This document shows, in pieces, positions 45,070 to 56,079 of a stretch of DNA of 64,000 nucleotides. The DNA lies in the NCBI RefSeq assembly GCF_003597395.2, contig NC_133771.1, positions 45,783,132 to 45,847,131 on the forward strand, written 5' to 3'. The notes under the pieces were generated by a model, which searched no databases, was not told the origin of the DNA, and was given only the letters and a program-made list of their open reading frames with translations. The translations under genes and the position numbers were made by a program. The first letter of the stretch is position 1; the number at the start of each line of letters is the position of its first letter. The DNA comes from Chelonoidis abingdonii. Its lineage: Eukaryota > Chordata > Testudines > Testudinidae.

Positions 45070-45480
45070 GTGCCTACCTGGCAGATTGCAACTTTATCTT
45101 TCAAGTGCAGACCTTGCTGCCAGATCCCTACCCTCTGTCTCCCTGAGACTTGATTATTGTGATGTGCTCACCATAGGACTACACCTTAAATCTATCTAGA
45201 AACTTCAGCTGATACAGAATGTGGCAGCCTGCTGGTCAATCAGTGCCTCTTTGTGGCAGAATGTTACCAGGGCTCTTGTAACTGCATTGGCTGCCTATTG
45301 GTTTGTGCATAGAATTCAAGGTGTCAGTTTTGACTAACAAAGCACTAACTGGCTTGGGATCAGCCTTCTTGAGAGATTGTCTCTCTTCCCATGCCATACT
45401 GCCTCTGGTGCAATCGGCAGAGGCCTTTGAACTTGGTCCTTCCCTCTCTTTATAAAAGGGAAGGGAGTTTTTTTAAATGC
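45070..45480 (+). mobile_element. L2-like LINE ORF2 C-terminal fragment
   Basis: Plus frames read 'SLRLDYCDVLTIGLHLKSI', then after a stop 'KLQLIQNVAA', then 'ALAAYWFVHRIQGVSF', 'LTKHLTGLGSAFLRDCLS'. This matches the L2/Rex-type signature 'SRLDYCNAL..GLP...I..LQ.VQNAAARL...HWLPV..RI.FK.L...KALHGL.P.YL.D.L'. Several frameshifts and stops. Very old. Confidence 0.7.
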
Positions 45481-45826
45481 CCTCTTTTCTTTCAAATACT
45501 CTGCTCATCAAGATCCAAAACAGCCCAATATGTTGACCTTCTAGGCATGCTGAAAAGCCAACCTGTTTCAGAAAGCACTGGCAAAGGTCAGAAACAGATG
45601 AGGGTGAGGTTTGTCTGTTGTGAAAGGGCAAGGGAGGGTCTTAAGCTTTACTGGTTACATCAGGTGTGGTAGGGTGAGGGGAAGAAGTGTCGCTGCTATG
45701 GTTGATTTTTCACTTTGCATCTCCCACACTCTTGTGGTTTTAAAAATATGCAAAGGGTGCCCAGAACTTTGAATGGTTCTTTTCATTATGGAGTTTGTTT
45801 AAAGCCAGAATCTAAATAAATAAATA
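45481..45826. other. unannotated stretch
   Basis: Immediately downstream of the L2-like fragment. Part of it may be the LINE's 3' UTR, but nothing is identifiable. Confidence 0.4.
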
Positions 45827-45927
45827 TTAGAGCTGGTTAAAAAAAATCAGTCTGAAATGATTCACCCATTTAGGGCCTTTTTTTTTTTTTTTAAAAACAA
45901 CTTTAAATTTGTTCTAGCCAGCTCTAA
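45827..45927. mobile_element. 101-bp MITE with TA flanks
   Basis: Ends TTAGAGCTGG and CCAGCTCTAA are perfect 10-bp inverted repeats bounded by TA on both sides (45825-45826 and 45928-45929), with an inner T-run. TA duplication suggests a Tc1/mariner-type element. Because the flanks are AT-rich, a longer hAT-type duplication cannot be excluded. Confidence 0.65.
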
Positions 45928-45929
45928 TA

Positions 45930-46689
45930 TAAATAAAATCTGATTTAGTGCCAAATTTTCAAACATTGAGGTCTAAAGTTGGCCACCCAAATAAATGTCC
46001 TGATTTTTATAATAGTCTGGCAGGCACAGCTCCTATTGACTTCCTACATGTTACATTGAGTGATGTATTCTTTGCTTATAAAGCTGTAATAGAAGAGGAC
46101 AAAGTACAGAGCCTATCTCTCCCTACTGGCTACTACAGAGTATGAAGCTACTGATGTTTGTCTTAACAAGAGCTTAATGGAGTTGCACCATTTATGTCCT
46201 GCTAAACAGCTGTTTTAAATGTGTTTTCTAGCTTCTGTCAGACCTTGCATCCAAGGACCTCAAAACATTTATCAAACTTGTTTTGGCAAGGAGACACCAA
46301 ATGGTGCTGTTTTACAGAGTCTTACATGTTCTTTTTCTTAACAGGTAAGCAAGTTTTATTCTTGGAAGAAAATGATATCAGGTTTCCTTGGCAGTTCCTT
46401 GAGGGACCTGTGTGGAGCAGCAGGAGAGTTTGCTCTTTGCCTTGATCAATGCATCAAGAGTTTTTGTTCAGGCAGAGTTGTTCCCTGGGAACTGTGGATT
46501 GCTGTTGGACTGAGATTCCTGAAAGGAGGGATTGCCTGCATTCTGTTTGTGACCTCTTCTGTTCCAGGATCCATGCACGTGTGTAAATAACAAATTGTAA
46601 TAAGAATATACTGACCACATCATTGATTTGTCGTCCGAGGCACACTAGCTTCCCATTGTCCCGACATCTGCTACTACGTGGCAGAGGGC
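45930..46689. other. unannotated stretch
   Basis: No gene or classified repeat recognised. Confidence 0.45.
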
Positions 46690-46875
46690 TAGCAGTATAA
46701 ATGAATTAAGCCTCACAATACCCTAGGAACTATTCTCCTACTCATATGGGGGCGGGGGGGGGGGAGATGAGGCATCAGTTTCAGGTAGTTCACTCAAGGT
46801 CACACAGAAAATCTGTGGCAACTTCAGAAATAGAACCCAGATTTTCTGGCTTTCAGTCTTGTGACATAACTAAGG
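46690..46875 (-). repeat. MIR SINE
   Basis: 'gagatgaggcatcagtttc..gtagttcactcaaggtcacacagaaaatctgtggcaacttcagaaatagaacccagattttctgg' is the complement of MIR. A G-run (about 46749-46763) interrupts the 'gatggggaaactgaggc' block. Confidence 0.75.
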
Positions 46876-46976
46876 CTCTTCTTTTGCCAGCCACATTATA
46901 CACTGTGAACTTTAAATATGAGCCTGTGGATTCCCCTTTTTGATCATGTAAGGGAACAGAAAAGGCCTTAGAGCCA

Positions 46977-47085
46977 AATTTTGCTCTGAGTTATGCCCAT
47001 GTAAATCAGTAATCATACCAGAAGAACTCCATGAAGAGGGAGAAACTCTAAATGTACATTGGTATAAATAAGAACAGTTTAGACC
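46977..47085. repeat. old sauropsid interspersed repeat
   Basis: 'aaattttgctctgagttatgcccatgtaaatcag..' followed by '..gaactccatgaag' and 'acattggtataaataag' resembles a widespread 'ttacaccagtgtaaatc' palindrome family. A shorter relative lies at 49925-49980. Confidence 0.45.
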
Positions 47086-47224
47086 TTTTTCACACTATAT
47101 CTGGCATAAAAGAGGTAGTTTTCTTTAGGCGGTGTAGTAGAACATGTGATTTCATAGTGAGACTCCAGAAGAATTTCCAATAGAGGCTACTCTAGTGGAA
47201 TGCTATCACTTATGAAATGCTAAA

Positions 47225-48324
47225 ACTGGTAAAAGAAGCAGCGAGAGATAAAAAGACTTCCTTTAAAAAGTGGAAATCAAATCCTAGTGAGGCAAATAGA
47301 AAGGAAAACAAACACTGCCAGCTTAAGTGCAAGAGTGTAATAAGAAAAGCCAAAGAGGAGTTTGAAGAAAGAGAGGAAGAGAATTGCAGATGATATCAAA
47401 ATGATGTGAGGACAAGCAAAAGTCAATATTAATGTGGACATAGTAAACGTAATGCACATTGGGAAAAAAGAACCCAACTATACCTAAATATGATGGGGAC
47501 TAATTTAGCTAGAGTCAGGAAAAAGACCTGACGTTCTAGCCCAGCAGTGGATAGTTCTATGAGAGTCCATCAGTCAGTGCTAGCAGAGGCGGTCCAGAGA
47601 TAAGCAAACAAGATGTTCAGGAATCATTAAAAAGGGGATAGAAATAAGACTGAGAATATATTATTTGCCCCCTTATTATTAAAATCCCATGGTACGATCG
47701 CCACAATCTCGAAATACGAGAGCGACCTACCCTATGACCTCACTAAAAAAGATAGTCTAAGGCAGACTGCAAGAAAAAGGTTCAAAAGAGACAATACTAA
47801 AAGTGAATCTAGGGGTTTGGAGGGGTACCCATACAAGGAAAGTTAAAGTAGGCTATGCCTTCAAGTCATTGCAAAACGAGCGAGACCCAATGTGAGGAGA
47901 TATGATAGAGGATGTAATAAGATAATAAATCAATGAGTAGAATGGTTGAGGAAAGTGGATAAGGAAAAGTTGTATGTTATTATTCCATAAAAGTCAGCAA
48001 GTATAAATCTATGGGGGTCACAAAGTGAAATTAAGGGAAGTCTACAAGGTGGAGGATAGCGAAGCTATTAAATCCTATAATCACACACAGAGGGTTCACA
48101 CCAGCCCACAGTCAACTTGTGGAATCCTTACTCACGTCGGTTCTTGAGCTAGGTGCGACTACAGGACGACTGGTTTTAAAAGGGAACTGATAAATTACGT
48201 GGCTAAGTCCATAAATGGGCGAGCTACGCCGCAGGGAAGGGTAAGGAATGGTGTCGCCTACCTCTGTTTATCAGAGGATGGAGATGGATGGCAGGAGAGA
48301 AATCACTTGATCATTTGCCTTGTG
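47225..48324 (+). mobile_element. CR1 LINE, internally deleted and error-like, running into a gap
   Basis: Begins in the ORF2 linker ('KWKSNPSEANRKENKH', then 'VIRKAKEEFEE'). At about 47385 it jumps to the region just after the RT catalytic motif ('gcagatgatatcaaaatg', 'atgcacattgggaaaa'), so the RT core is deleted. It then continues to the 3' UTR ('ggtaaggaatggtgtcgcctacctctgtttatcagaggatgg'). From about 47500 onward single-base gains and losses are frequent compared with other CR1 copies. It continues at 49145. Confidence 0.85.
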
Positions 48325-49144
48325 NNNNNNNNNNNNNNNNNNNNNNNNNNNNNNNNNNNNNNNNNNNNNNNNNNNNNNNNNNNNNNNNNNNNNNNNNNNN
48401 NNNNNNNNNNNNNNNNNNNNNNNNNNNNNNNNNNNNNNNNNNNNNNNNNNNNNNNNNNNNNNNNNNNNNNNNNNNNNNNNNNNNNNNNNNNNNNNNNNNN
48501 NNNNNNNNNNNNNNNNNNNNNNNNNNNNNNNNNNNNNNNNNNNNNNNNNNNNNNNNNNNNNNNNNNNNNNNNNNNNNNNNNNNNNNNNNNNNNNNNNNNN
48601 NNNNNNNNNNNNNNNNNNNNNNNNNNNNNNNNNNNNNNNNNNNNNNNNNNNNNNNNNNNNNNNNNNNNNNNNNNNNNNNNNNNNNNNNNNNNNNNNNNNN
48701 NNNNNNNNNNNNNNNNNNNNNNNNNNNNNNNNNNNNNNNNNNNNNNNNNNNNNNNNNNNNNNNNNNNNNNNNNNNNNNNNNNNNNNNNNNNNNNNNNNNN
48801 NNNNNNNNNNNNNNNNNNNNNNNNNNNNNNNNNNNNNNNNNNNNNNNNNNNNNNNNNNNNNNNNNNNNNNNNNNNNNNNNNNNNNNNNNNNNNNNNNNNN
48901 NNNNNNNNNNNNNNNNNNNNNNNNNNNNNNNNNNNNNNNNNNNNNNNNNNNNNNNNNNNNNNNNNNNNNNNNNNNNNNNNNNNNNNNNNNNNNNNNNNNN
49001 NNNNNNNNNNNNNNNNNNNNNNNNNNNNNNNNNNNNNNNNNNNNNNNNNNNNNNNNNNNNNNNNNNNNNNNNNNNNNNNNNNNNNNNNNNNNNNNNNNNN
49101 NNNNNNNNNNNNNNNNNNNNNNNNNNNNNNNNNNNNNNNNNNNN
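48325..49144. other. assembly gap, 820 N
   Basis: A run of N. Open frames that span it are artefacts. Both flanks belong to adjacent parts of one CR1 3' UTR. Confidence 1.
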
Positions 49145-49262
49145 TTGCCTGTTAGCTTCACTCCCTCTGGGGCACCTGGCATTGGCCACTGTCGGTAGAC
49201 AGATACTGGGCTAGATGGACCTTTGGTCTGACCCGGTACGGCCGTTCTTATGTTCTTATGGT
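49145..49262 (+). mobile_element. CR1 LINE 3' terminus after the gap
   Basis: 'cactccctctggggcacctggcattggccactgtcgg' to 'ctgacccggtacggccgttcttatgttcttatg' is the standard CR1 3' end, finishing in two copies of 'ttcttatg'. It is cleaner than the pre-gap part. Confidence 0.95.
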
Positions 49263-51156
49263 ATGTTCCTTTTACTGCTGCTGCTGTTATAAAATGCTCT
49301 CAGTTGATGGGCCAAAAGGCATTCTCAGGATCTTCACCATGTGAGATAAAACATTAGAAGTTTATTTCCAGAAAACTATGTATTGGTTGGAAGTCACTAA
49401 ACCCTGGTTGTTTTATGCCACTATAATCTAAATAAAGTCGGTCCAAAATAATCAGAATGGAATTACTATAAATTAAGGTACACTTCTGAGGTTATGCACC
49501 AACTTTTTGTCTCCTTTGTTTCAGAAGGCAGCAGAATGAAATAGGTTATGGTACCTCTTAGCTACCCTTCAGCCCCTGCTTCAAGCCCTGGATATATCAT
49601 ACACTGAATCACTGTCTTTATATACTGTAAAAGGGAAACTAATAGAAACATGATAGGAGATTTTCTACCCACAGTAAATATGGACTTATTTTGTGAGGTA
49701 CTAAAAATCCACAGACCCAAGTTCAATCTCAAAAAGAAGCAAGTATGCTGAACTACCATTGAGAAATTTACAGATCCAATTTTCTTTTTGACAGCTGTGT
49801 TGACCAATTTACTCTTCAGATATCTGTACAGTGCATCTCTTTTCATTTGCTCCTTTAGCAGGTATAAAAAGAAGAGGACTAACAAACTTCTGAGCATCAT
49901 CCTCAGCTAGGACAAGTTGGTAAGATCCATTAAAGTCAACAGAGTTACTTTACAGCAGCTGAGGATCTGGCCCATCACATACAACTCCCCATTTGTAAGG
50001 GTAATATAATCAGTACTGGTCAATGCATAGTGTTTACATGCAAGACTCATAGAAATTCTCAATCATTCCCACCACCCTCTAAAATTGAATTCCGCAAAAT
50101 CCGGTTTTATCAGTCGTGCTGCGACAAGTCTGTGTGCATTTATATTTCCTTAGGAAATATTGCTCTTATTACCCCTATTCAGAGATCAGGAGTATGGGCA
50201 GAAAAATGATCAGGTCACCTAGTGGTTATGCTTAATAGACTACTGGAAAGCTTTGCCACGTATACAGAGAAATAATCTATGTAACTATATTCTGGCTATT
50301 TTTCAGATCTATTTTATTTTCTAAATAGATTTAAAGTGCCCCGGGGATGACATTTCCATTATACTAACCACAGGAGTATGTCCCTTAAAACGTTTGGGCC
50401 ATAATGCTGATCAGAGCTGTAGCTGTGATTAGCAATGAAACAGCATGCAAAGGGTTTTGTTGAGATGAAAGGAGATCTTTTGTGATGCTGGTATGTAAAT
50501 TATATTCAACATAATAATTCTCTTTTTACAATCTCAAAATATAACTGATTGAGGGAGAGCAAAATAAATGTCTGAAATATTATTGCTGATTTAATCCTCT
50601 TGGTTTCAGTCTCTACATTTGGCCTTGGGACAGTATGGTTGCTCCGTATTCCTCATTAATGACCCCTGTAGATGAAGGATAAACTCTTTTAGGGAATCCC
50701 ATTCAGCCTTCTTTACCTAGACCTGCGGTTAATTCAACATGAGTCTCCAAGGAAAAAAAATATAAGGGAGAGTGAGGGGAAAAGTCAATGTTAGAAAATC
50801 TGGCCTTGAAAACTGCTCTTTTAAAATAGAAATTCACTAAATATGATCTCATAGGCTGCACCTGGAGGTCTATTTTCTCCTTCATTTTGCCTTTTAAGTG
50901 TCCATCTCCTTGAAATATGTCCATATAGTCTGTTAGAATGCTGAACAGGAGACACGGTGACTGTTCTCCATCCTCTCTCACATTGAGGAATTCTGGTGTT
51001 ATATTTTGATCAAACCCCTGGCTTGCACTGCCCTACTGCCCAGATATTCCTGTGTGTTCATTACTGTAAACTCCCAGTAATAACATCTTGCTTTGTGAGT
51101 TTCTTATTGAGATCCTGCATTTTCCCACTGGATTCAGAATGGGTTTAATGAGCATC
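49263..51156. other. unannotated stretch
   Basis: No gene recognised. A short palindromic repeat is present at about 49925-49980. The minus open frames 49900-49562 (112 codons) and 50981-50703 (92 codons) have no motif that I can identify. Confidence 0.45.
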
Positions 51157-51573
51157 TGTCATGGTATAACTCCCCACCCTGAACTTTAGCGTCCAAAAGG
51201 TGGGGTACCAGCATGAATTCCTCTAAGCTTAATTACCAGCTTAGAACCTGTAGCGCTGCCACCAACCAGGAATTCCAGTGCCTGGTACACTCTGGTATGC
51301 ACTGTTCCGCAAAACCTTGCCTGGGGACCTGCCGCAAAGACCAGAAGCCTCTGGATGTTTGATCACCACTACGGAACGTACACCTGGCTTTCGCCACCGA
51401 CACAGTTGAGCCCTCCTTCCGAGGGGCATTACCCCGCGATCACCTGGTTACCCGGAGGAGGGTCACTGGTGATTCTAGAACCCTCTGAATCAAAAACAGA
51501 GAGGATAAATCACCTTCCTCTTCTCTCTCTCCCCTTCCGCAGACTCTCCTGCAGAGAGAAAGTAACTCTACAC
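51157..51573 (-). mobile_element. LTR, reverse-oriented copy of the 3429-4437 family
   Basis: The complement ends '..ggtaccccac.ttttggacgctaaagttca..gtggggagttataccATGACA', matching the last ~200 bp of the LTR at 3429-4437 nearly word for word ('aagctggtaattaagctta', 'gtaccaggcactg'). It enters the N gap after 417 bp. The part nearer the gap (51280-51573) is visibly less regular. If full length (about 1 kb) it would end inside the gap. Confidence 0.85.
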
Positions 51574-52444
51574 NNNNNNNNNNNNNNNNNNNNNNNNNNN
51601 NNNNNNNNNNNNNNNNNNNNNNNNNNNNNNNNNNNNNNNNNNNNNNNNNNNNNNNNNNNNNNNNNNNNNNNNNNNNNNNNNNNNNNNNNNNNNNNNNNNN
51701 NNNNNNNNNNNNNNNNNNNNNNNNNNNNNNNNNNNNNNNNNNNNNNNNNNNNNNNNNNNNNNNNNNNNNNNNNNNNNNNNNNNNNNNNNNNNNNNNNNNN
51801 NNNNNNNNNNNNNNNNNNNNNNNNNNNNNNNNNNNNNNNNNNNNNNNNNNNNNNNNNNNNNNNNNNNNNNNNNNNNNNNNNNNNNNNNNNNNNNNNNNNN
51901 NNNNNNNNNNNNNNNNNNNNNNNNNNNNNNNNNNNNNNNNNNNNNNNNNNNNNNNNNNNNNNNNNNNNNNNNNNNNNNNNNNNNNNNNNNNNNNNNNNNN
52001 NNNNNNNNNNNNNNNNNNNNNNNNNNNNNNNNNNNNNNNNNNNNNNNNNNNNNNNNNNNNNNNNNNNNNNNNNNNNNNNNNNNNNNNNNNNNNNNNNNNN
52101 NNNNNNNNNNNNNNNNNNNNNNNNNNNNNNNNNNNNNNNNNNNNNNNNNNNNNNNNNNNNNNNNNNNNNNNNNNNNNNNNNNNNNNNNNNNNNNNNNNNN
52201 NNNNNNNNNNNNNNNNNNNNNNNNNNNNNNNNNNNNNNNNNNNNNNNNNNNNNNNNNNNNNNNNNNNNNNNNNNNNNNNNNNNNNNNNNNNNNNNNNNNN
52301 NNNNNNNNNNNNNNNNNNNNNNNNNNNNNNNNNNNNNNNNNNNNNNNNNNNNNNNNNNNNNNNNNNNNNNNNNNNNNNNNNNNNNNNNNNNNNNNNNNNN
52401 NNNNNNNNNNNNNNNNNNNNNNNNNNNNNNNNNNNNNNNNNNNN
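51574..52444. other. assembly gap, 871 N
   Basis: A run of N between an LTR (left) and a gypsy gag remnant (right), so the structure across it cannot be read. Confidence 1.
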
Positions 52445-53130
52445 GTGTACATTGAGATTCTTTGGATATGGTAATGTCATGCTGAACATGTCCTCCTTCA
52501 CTGGCAATGTATATATTATCAATCACTGCATTTCCTGCTGTCTTTTTCTTCCTGAGGTAGCTGTGATATTGGGACATCGTGGTTCTTTTCCTCCCTACAT
52601 CTCTTGCAATGTTGCCCAGAGGCTAGGCATTTTTCTTTCAGCCTTTCATGCTACTTTCCACAGTATATACCCTGAACTATGTTTGTATTCTTGGTTGGTC
52701 ACTCTCTTTCCTGCTTCCAGAGTTCCCTTAGCTTGAGTATGTGTACTCATTCTGCACTAGTGTCTGTCATTGATTATTGCCCTGGACAGTTCAGCTGTCC
52801 TTGCTATTTGGAGGCATTTCTCTAACATTAAATCTGTTTCTCTCAAGCTCTTCTGTAAGCTGGAATGGATGTGACCCATAAACAAACCTCATCCTAATTA
52901 GGAACTCTAATGTCTCCAGAGTTATATGTGAATGCCAGAGTTTTCAGCTCTGAAACATAAGTATATATTCCCTCTTCTGCTTCTTGGTTTTGGGGAATGA
53001 AAAAACAAAGCCAGACAATCTTTCTACAGTCTCATTGTGTCTGGGGGTCACAGTACTCACAACTGAGTACTTACCAGTGTTTCAGGCATTATTCCTGGCA
53101 ACAGTATCTCCCTTGCTTCTTGTCCTTTTT
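52445..53130 (-). pseudogene. Ty3/gypsy gag remnant, capsid to zinc knuckle
   Basis: On the minus strand, with frameshifts: 'YVSELKTLAFTYNSGDI' (capsid), 'RFVYGSHPFQLTEEL' (equivalent to the 'RDR.V.G.....L' block), 'LEKCLQIARTAEL' (about 52825-52788), then a nucleocapsid knuckle at 52662-52573 containing 'CGK', a stop, 'HERLKEKCLASGQHCKRC' and 'KNH'. That order is the normal gypsy gag order. Protease would follow in the gap. The frame is broken in at least four places. Confidence 0.8.
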
Positions 53131-53996
53131 TGATAAAGTTTTCAGATGACCCACAAATTGGGGGAGTGGTAAAGAATGAAGAGTAAGGGTCACTGATGCA
53201 CAGCAATCTTGATTGCTTGGATGCTGAGCAGAAAAAAACAATGCATTTTAATATAGCTAAATGTAAATATTTAGGAACAAAGAATGCAGTCCATACTTAC
53301 AGGAGAGGGACAGTATCCTGAGAAGCAGTGACTCAGAAAAAGACTTAGTGGTCATAGTGGATAATCAGCTGAACATAAGCTCCCAGTGCTACTCTGGGCT
53401 CAAAAGGACAAATGGATGAATGAAACAGTGGAATCTCAAGTAGGAATAGAGAGATTATATTACCTCTATATTTGACACTGGAGTGGCTGCTACCAGTATA
53501 TTCTATCCAAGTCTATTCAAGAAGGATGTTGATAAACTGGAGAGGGTTTAGAGCCACAAGATGATTAAAGTCTTGAATGCCTTATAGTGAGAGACTCAAG
53601 GAGCCCAATCTATTTAGTTTATCAAAGAAAAAATTAACGGATGACTTAATCATATTCTATAAGTACTTACATACATAGGGAACAAATATTTGATAATGAG
53701 ATTTTCAGTCTAGCAGAGAAAGGTGCTGATCTAATGGCTAGAAGCAGAAGCTAGACAAACTCAGTTTGGAAATAAGGTGTAACTTTTCAACAGTAAGGTA
53801 ATTAATCATTGGAAAATTTAGCAAAGATTGTGCTAGATTCTCATTCGCTGACAACTTCTAAATCAAGATTGGATGTTTTCCTAAAAGATAGGCTCGCATT
53901 AAAACAGGAATTATTATGAGGAAGTTCTATGATCTGTGTTACACAAGAGGTAAGACCAGACGATTACAGTGGTACCTTCTGGTCTTAGAGTCTGTG
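53131..53996 (+). mobile_element. CR1 LINE inserted in the gypsy gag
   Basis: Begins at 'aaagttttcagatgacccacaaattgggg' (the RT catalytic motif region, read F-S-D-D-P-Q-I-G), follows the ORF2 C-terminal half ('LERV', 'ATR..K.LN' regions) and ends with a CR1 3' tail ('agaggtaagaccagacgattacagtggtaccttctggtc'). Orientation is opposite to the host gag. Heavily decayed. Confidence 0.75.
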
Positions 53997-54226
53997 AATC
54001 GATTAGTCTAGTCAGCTCTGTATAAAGAATCTGTTCTTGCTTCCAATGCTGCCAGGTACATGCAAGGTTTTTTGTCTTCACATCAAGCTCTTATGTTGGT
54101 CTAAGTCCCTCCGTATTGCCTGTTTGCTCTGTTCCTAGCTGCTGCTTGGTTTTCCTGTTAAGTACACTGTTTTCCTTGCTGTGGGTCTCACTATGCTGAT
54201 TGCTGCCACCTGTTTCATGTTCCACA
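53997..54226 (-). pseudogene. Ty3/gypsy gag, 5' leader and N-terminus
   Basis: Minus translation near 54070-54005 reads 'TWQHWKQEQILYTELTR', like the gypsy gag start 'W..W...F..Y'. The stretch between it and the LTR end (54226) would hold the primer-binding site and leader. I could not assign a tRNA primer with confidence. It joins the downstream gag once the CR1 is removed. Confidence 0.55.
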
Positions 54227-54424
54227 TGCTGGTAATAATGAGAGGGCACAGCATTTCTAAAACTTAGCTGGCTTTTTATTAAGGAAGTTATTTACAATTG
54301 TTCTGCAACTGCTGCTTGCATTCCAGCCATATGCACACAGACTGCCTTCCCTTGGTGCCTTTTCCAAACTCTTGCCTTCTGCAATTTGTGCTCCTCCCTC
54401 CAAATTCCATGCAGGTTGTTACAT
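54227..54424 (-). mobile_element. 5' LTR of the gypsy element, ~198 bp
   Basis: On the minus strand it begins TGTAACAACCTGC and ends ATTACCAGCA, giving TG..CA ends. It contains an AATAAA polyadenylation signal (54280-54275) about 50 bp before its 3' end, as expected for R-U5. Position immediately upstream of the gag N-terminus supports the call. The 3' LTR is not in view and may lie in or beyond the N gap. Confidence 0.6.
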
Positions 54425-55692
54425 CCCTTCTATACATTGTGGCCAGAATCACAAACAGAGCAGGGGCCTAATGGGAGTCCCTACTCCCCAACATGGTTCA
54501 GCAAGGGTTGGGACAGTCTAGCCTTCAATTAGCTAGAGACAGAAAGGCAAGCATTTTGTGACCAAATGGTTTGTGAAACTATCCTGAACATAGCTATGAA
54601 GTAAGAATATAATTCATAAAAATTGGGCTGATACCTCCTCTGCCCTGCATAGTCCTTTCTGACAAAGGAAGTCATTATGAAAGCCACATAATTTAACTGA
54701 TTATGCAGCACAGAGGTTCAGCATTTCCCCCCTTTAAATAATGCCAGTCTGGATTATTTGGTCCTAAGAGTCCAGAGGAGGAAGCAGATTGCAATGATCC
54801 TTGATGTTTTGCAAAACAGTTTGGGAATTAAGTATTTTTAATATATCAAGCCAAGACTGAGATACCGAATTTGGATATGGAAGTCACTTCTTTCAGCTGA
54901 CAGTGCTATTCTTTTGCAATAAGATGGAAAACTTTGAACTGCTGAAGCTATAGACAATGTTAAAAAAAAGCTGTTATCTGCTTAAATACACATGTTTATA
55001 ATATAATGTTTCTCTACTATTTTTTTTTAAGGTAAAGGTTATAATGTAGTTGGTGGAACTGACCTAATTCACGATCATTCATATTAGCTTTCTTTCTCAA
55101 GTGGTTCCAAAATCTTTTTATGAGTGTATTACTGCCTAGCATAAAGTTTTAATATTAGCCATACGGGGAGAAATATTTAGCTTGGTCTCTCATGACACCT
55201 CTATTTTTATTTTTCTATTTGTTGTTGACTGTTCATTAGAAAGCTTTATCTTTACTGTGGGAGGCCTTCTCAATACATCAGTGTATATGGTAATTGTTAC
55301 TTTTGGGAATCAGCAGAAAAGTGTTAGTACGATAACTATTACCATTTTCTACTGGAATTTATTTTAAAACTGTTTTTTTTTCAGTCTATGTTTTAAAGAC
55401 AAAATATATATGATAAATGAGAGCACAGATGTTCAATACAGAAAATTCTTAAGGACAATGAGCCGAATTCTGATCAGTATTACACATGTGTAAGTTCAGT
55501 ATTATTGCTTCCAAAGATGTAGAATCTGACCAAATAACTATTCTCCTGTCCAGCAAGGGAGAAGTTCATAGCAGAGTTAGTAGAAGACTGGAAGCCAAAA
55601 TGAAAGAAAAATGAAATCCTTTTTCCACTGAATTCAGTGCAAAATTGGGCCAGGATTTTACCCTAAATATATATTATTGTATGATATAAAAT
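54425..55692. other. unannotated AT-rich stretch
   Basis: No gene or classified repeat recognised. The open frame 55182-55367 (+) is hydrophobic but featureless. Confidence 0.45.
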
Positions 55693-55999
55693 AGGGATAG
55701 GCAACCTATGGCACGCGTACTGAAGGCAGCACGTGAGCTGATTTTCAATGGCACTCACGTTGCCCGGGTCCTGGCCACCAGTCTGGGGGGCTCTGCATTT
55801 TAATTTAATTTTAAATTAAGCTTCTTAAACATTTTAAAACCTATACATACATACAACCAATAGTTAGTATATATATAATTAATAGAAAGAACTCCCTAAA
55901 ACATTCGACACCCCCACACCACACAAATGTTATTAGTGCGCACACAAAACCTGAAAAAGGAAAAAGAAAGGCTGCACAATCACCTCGAAAGTTCCGATC
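55693..55999. mobile_element. hAT MITE with many indels
   Basis: 'gggataggcaacctatggcacgcg..gaaggc.gcacg.gagctgattttca' to '..gttccgatc' is a common turtle hAT MITE ending in a decayed inverted repeat. Flanks 'tataaaat' (55685-55692) and 'tataaaaa' (56000-56007) give an 8-bp duplication with one mismatch. The right half has unusually many small insertions and deletions. Confidence 0.7.
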
Positions 56000-56079
56000 T
56001 ATAAAAAGTCTCTGATTTGGAGATATTGACCTTAAATCCAATTACAGTGCCACCACACCACCCACCACACCTTCACCTC

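Noticed and set aside
48199..49214. Open frames of about 290-318 codons across the first N run
   Set aside because: They consist almost wholly of unknown residues from N; no coding evidence.
49562..49900. 112-codon minus-strand open frame with hydrophobic segments
   Set aside because: No recognisable family, no context; AT-rich chance frames with hydrophobic bias are expected.
51355..52577. Open frames of 290-366 codons across the second N run
   Set aside because: Same artefact; the known ends are LTR or gag remnants in unrelated frames.
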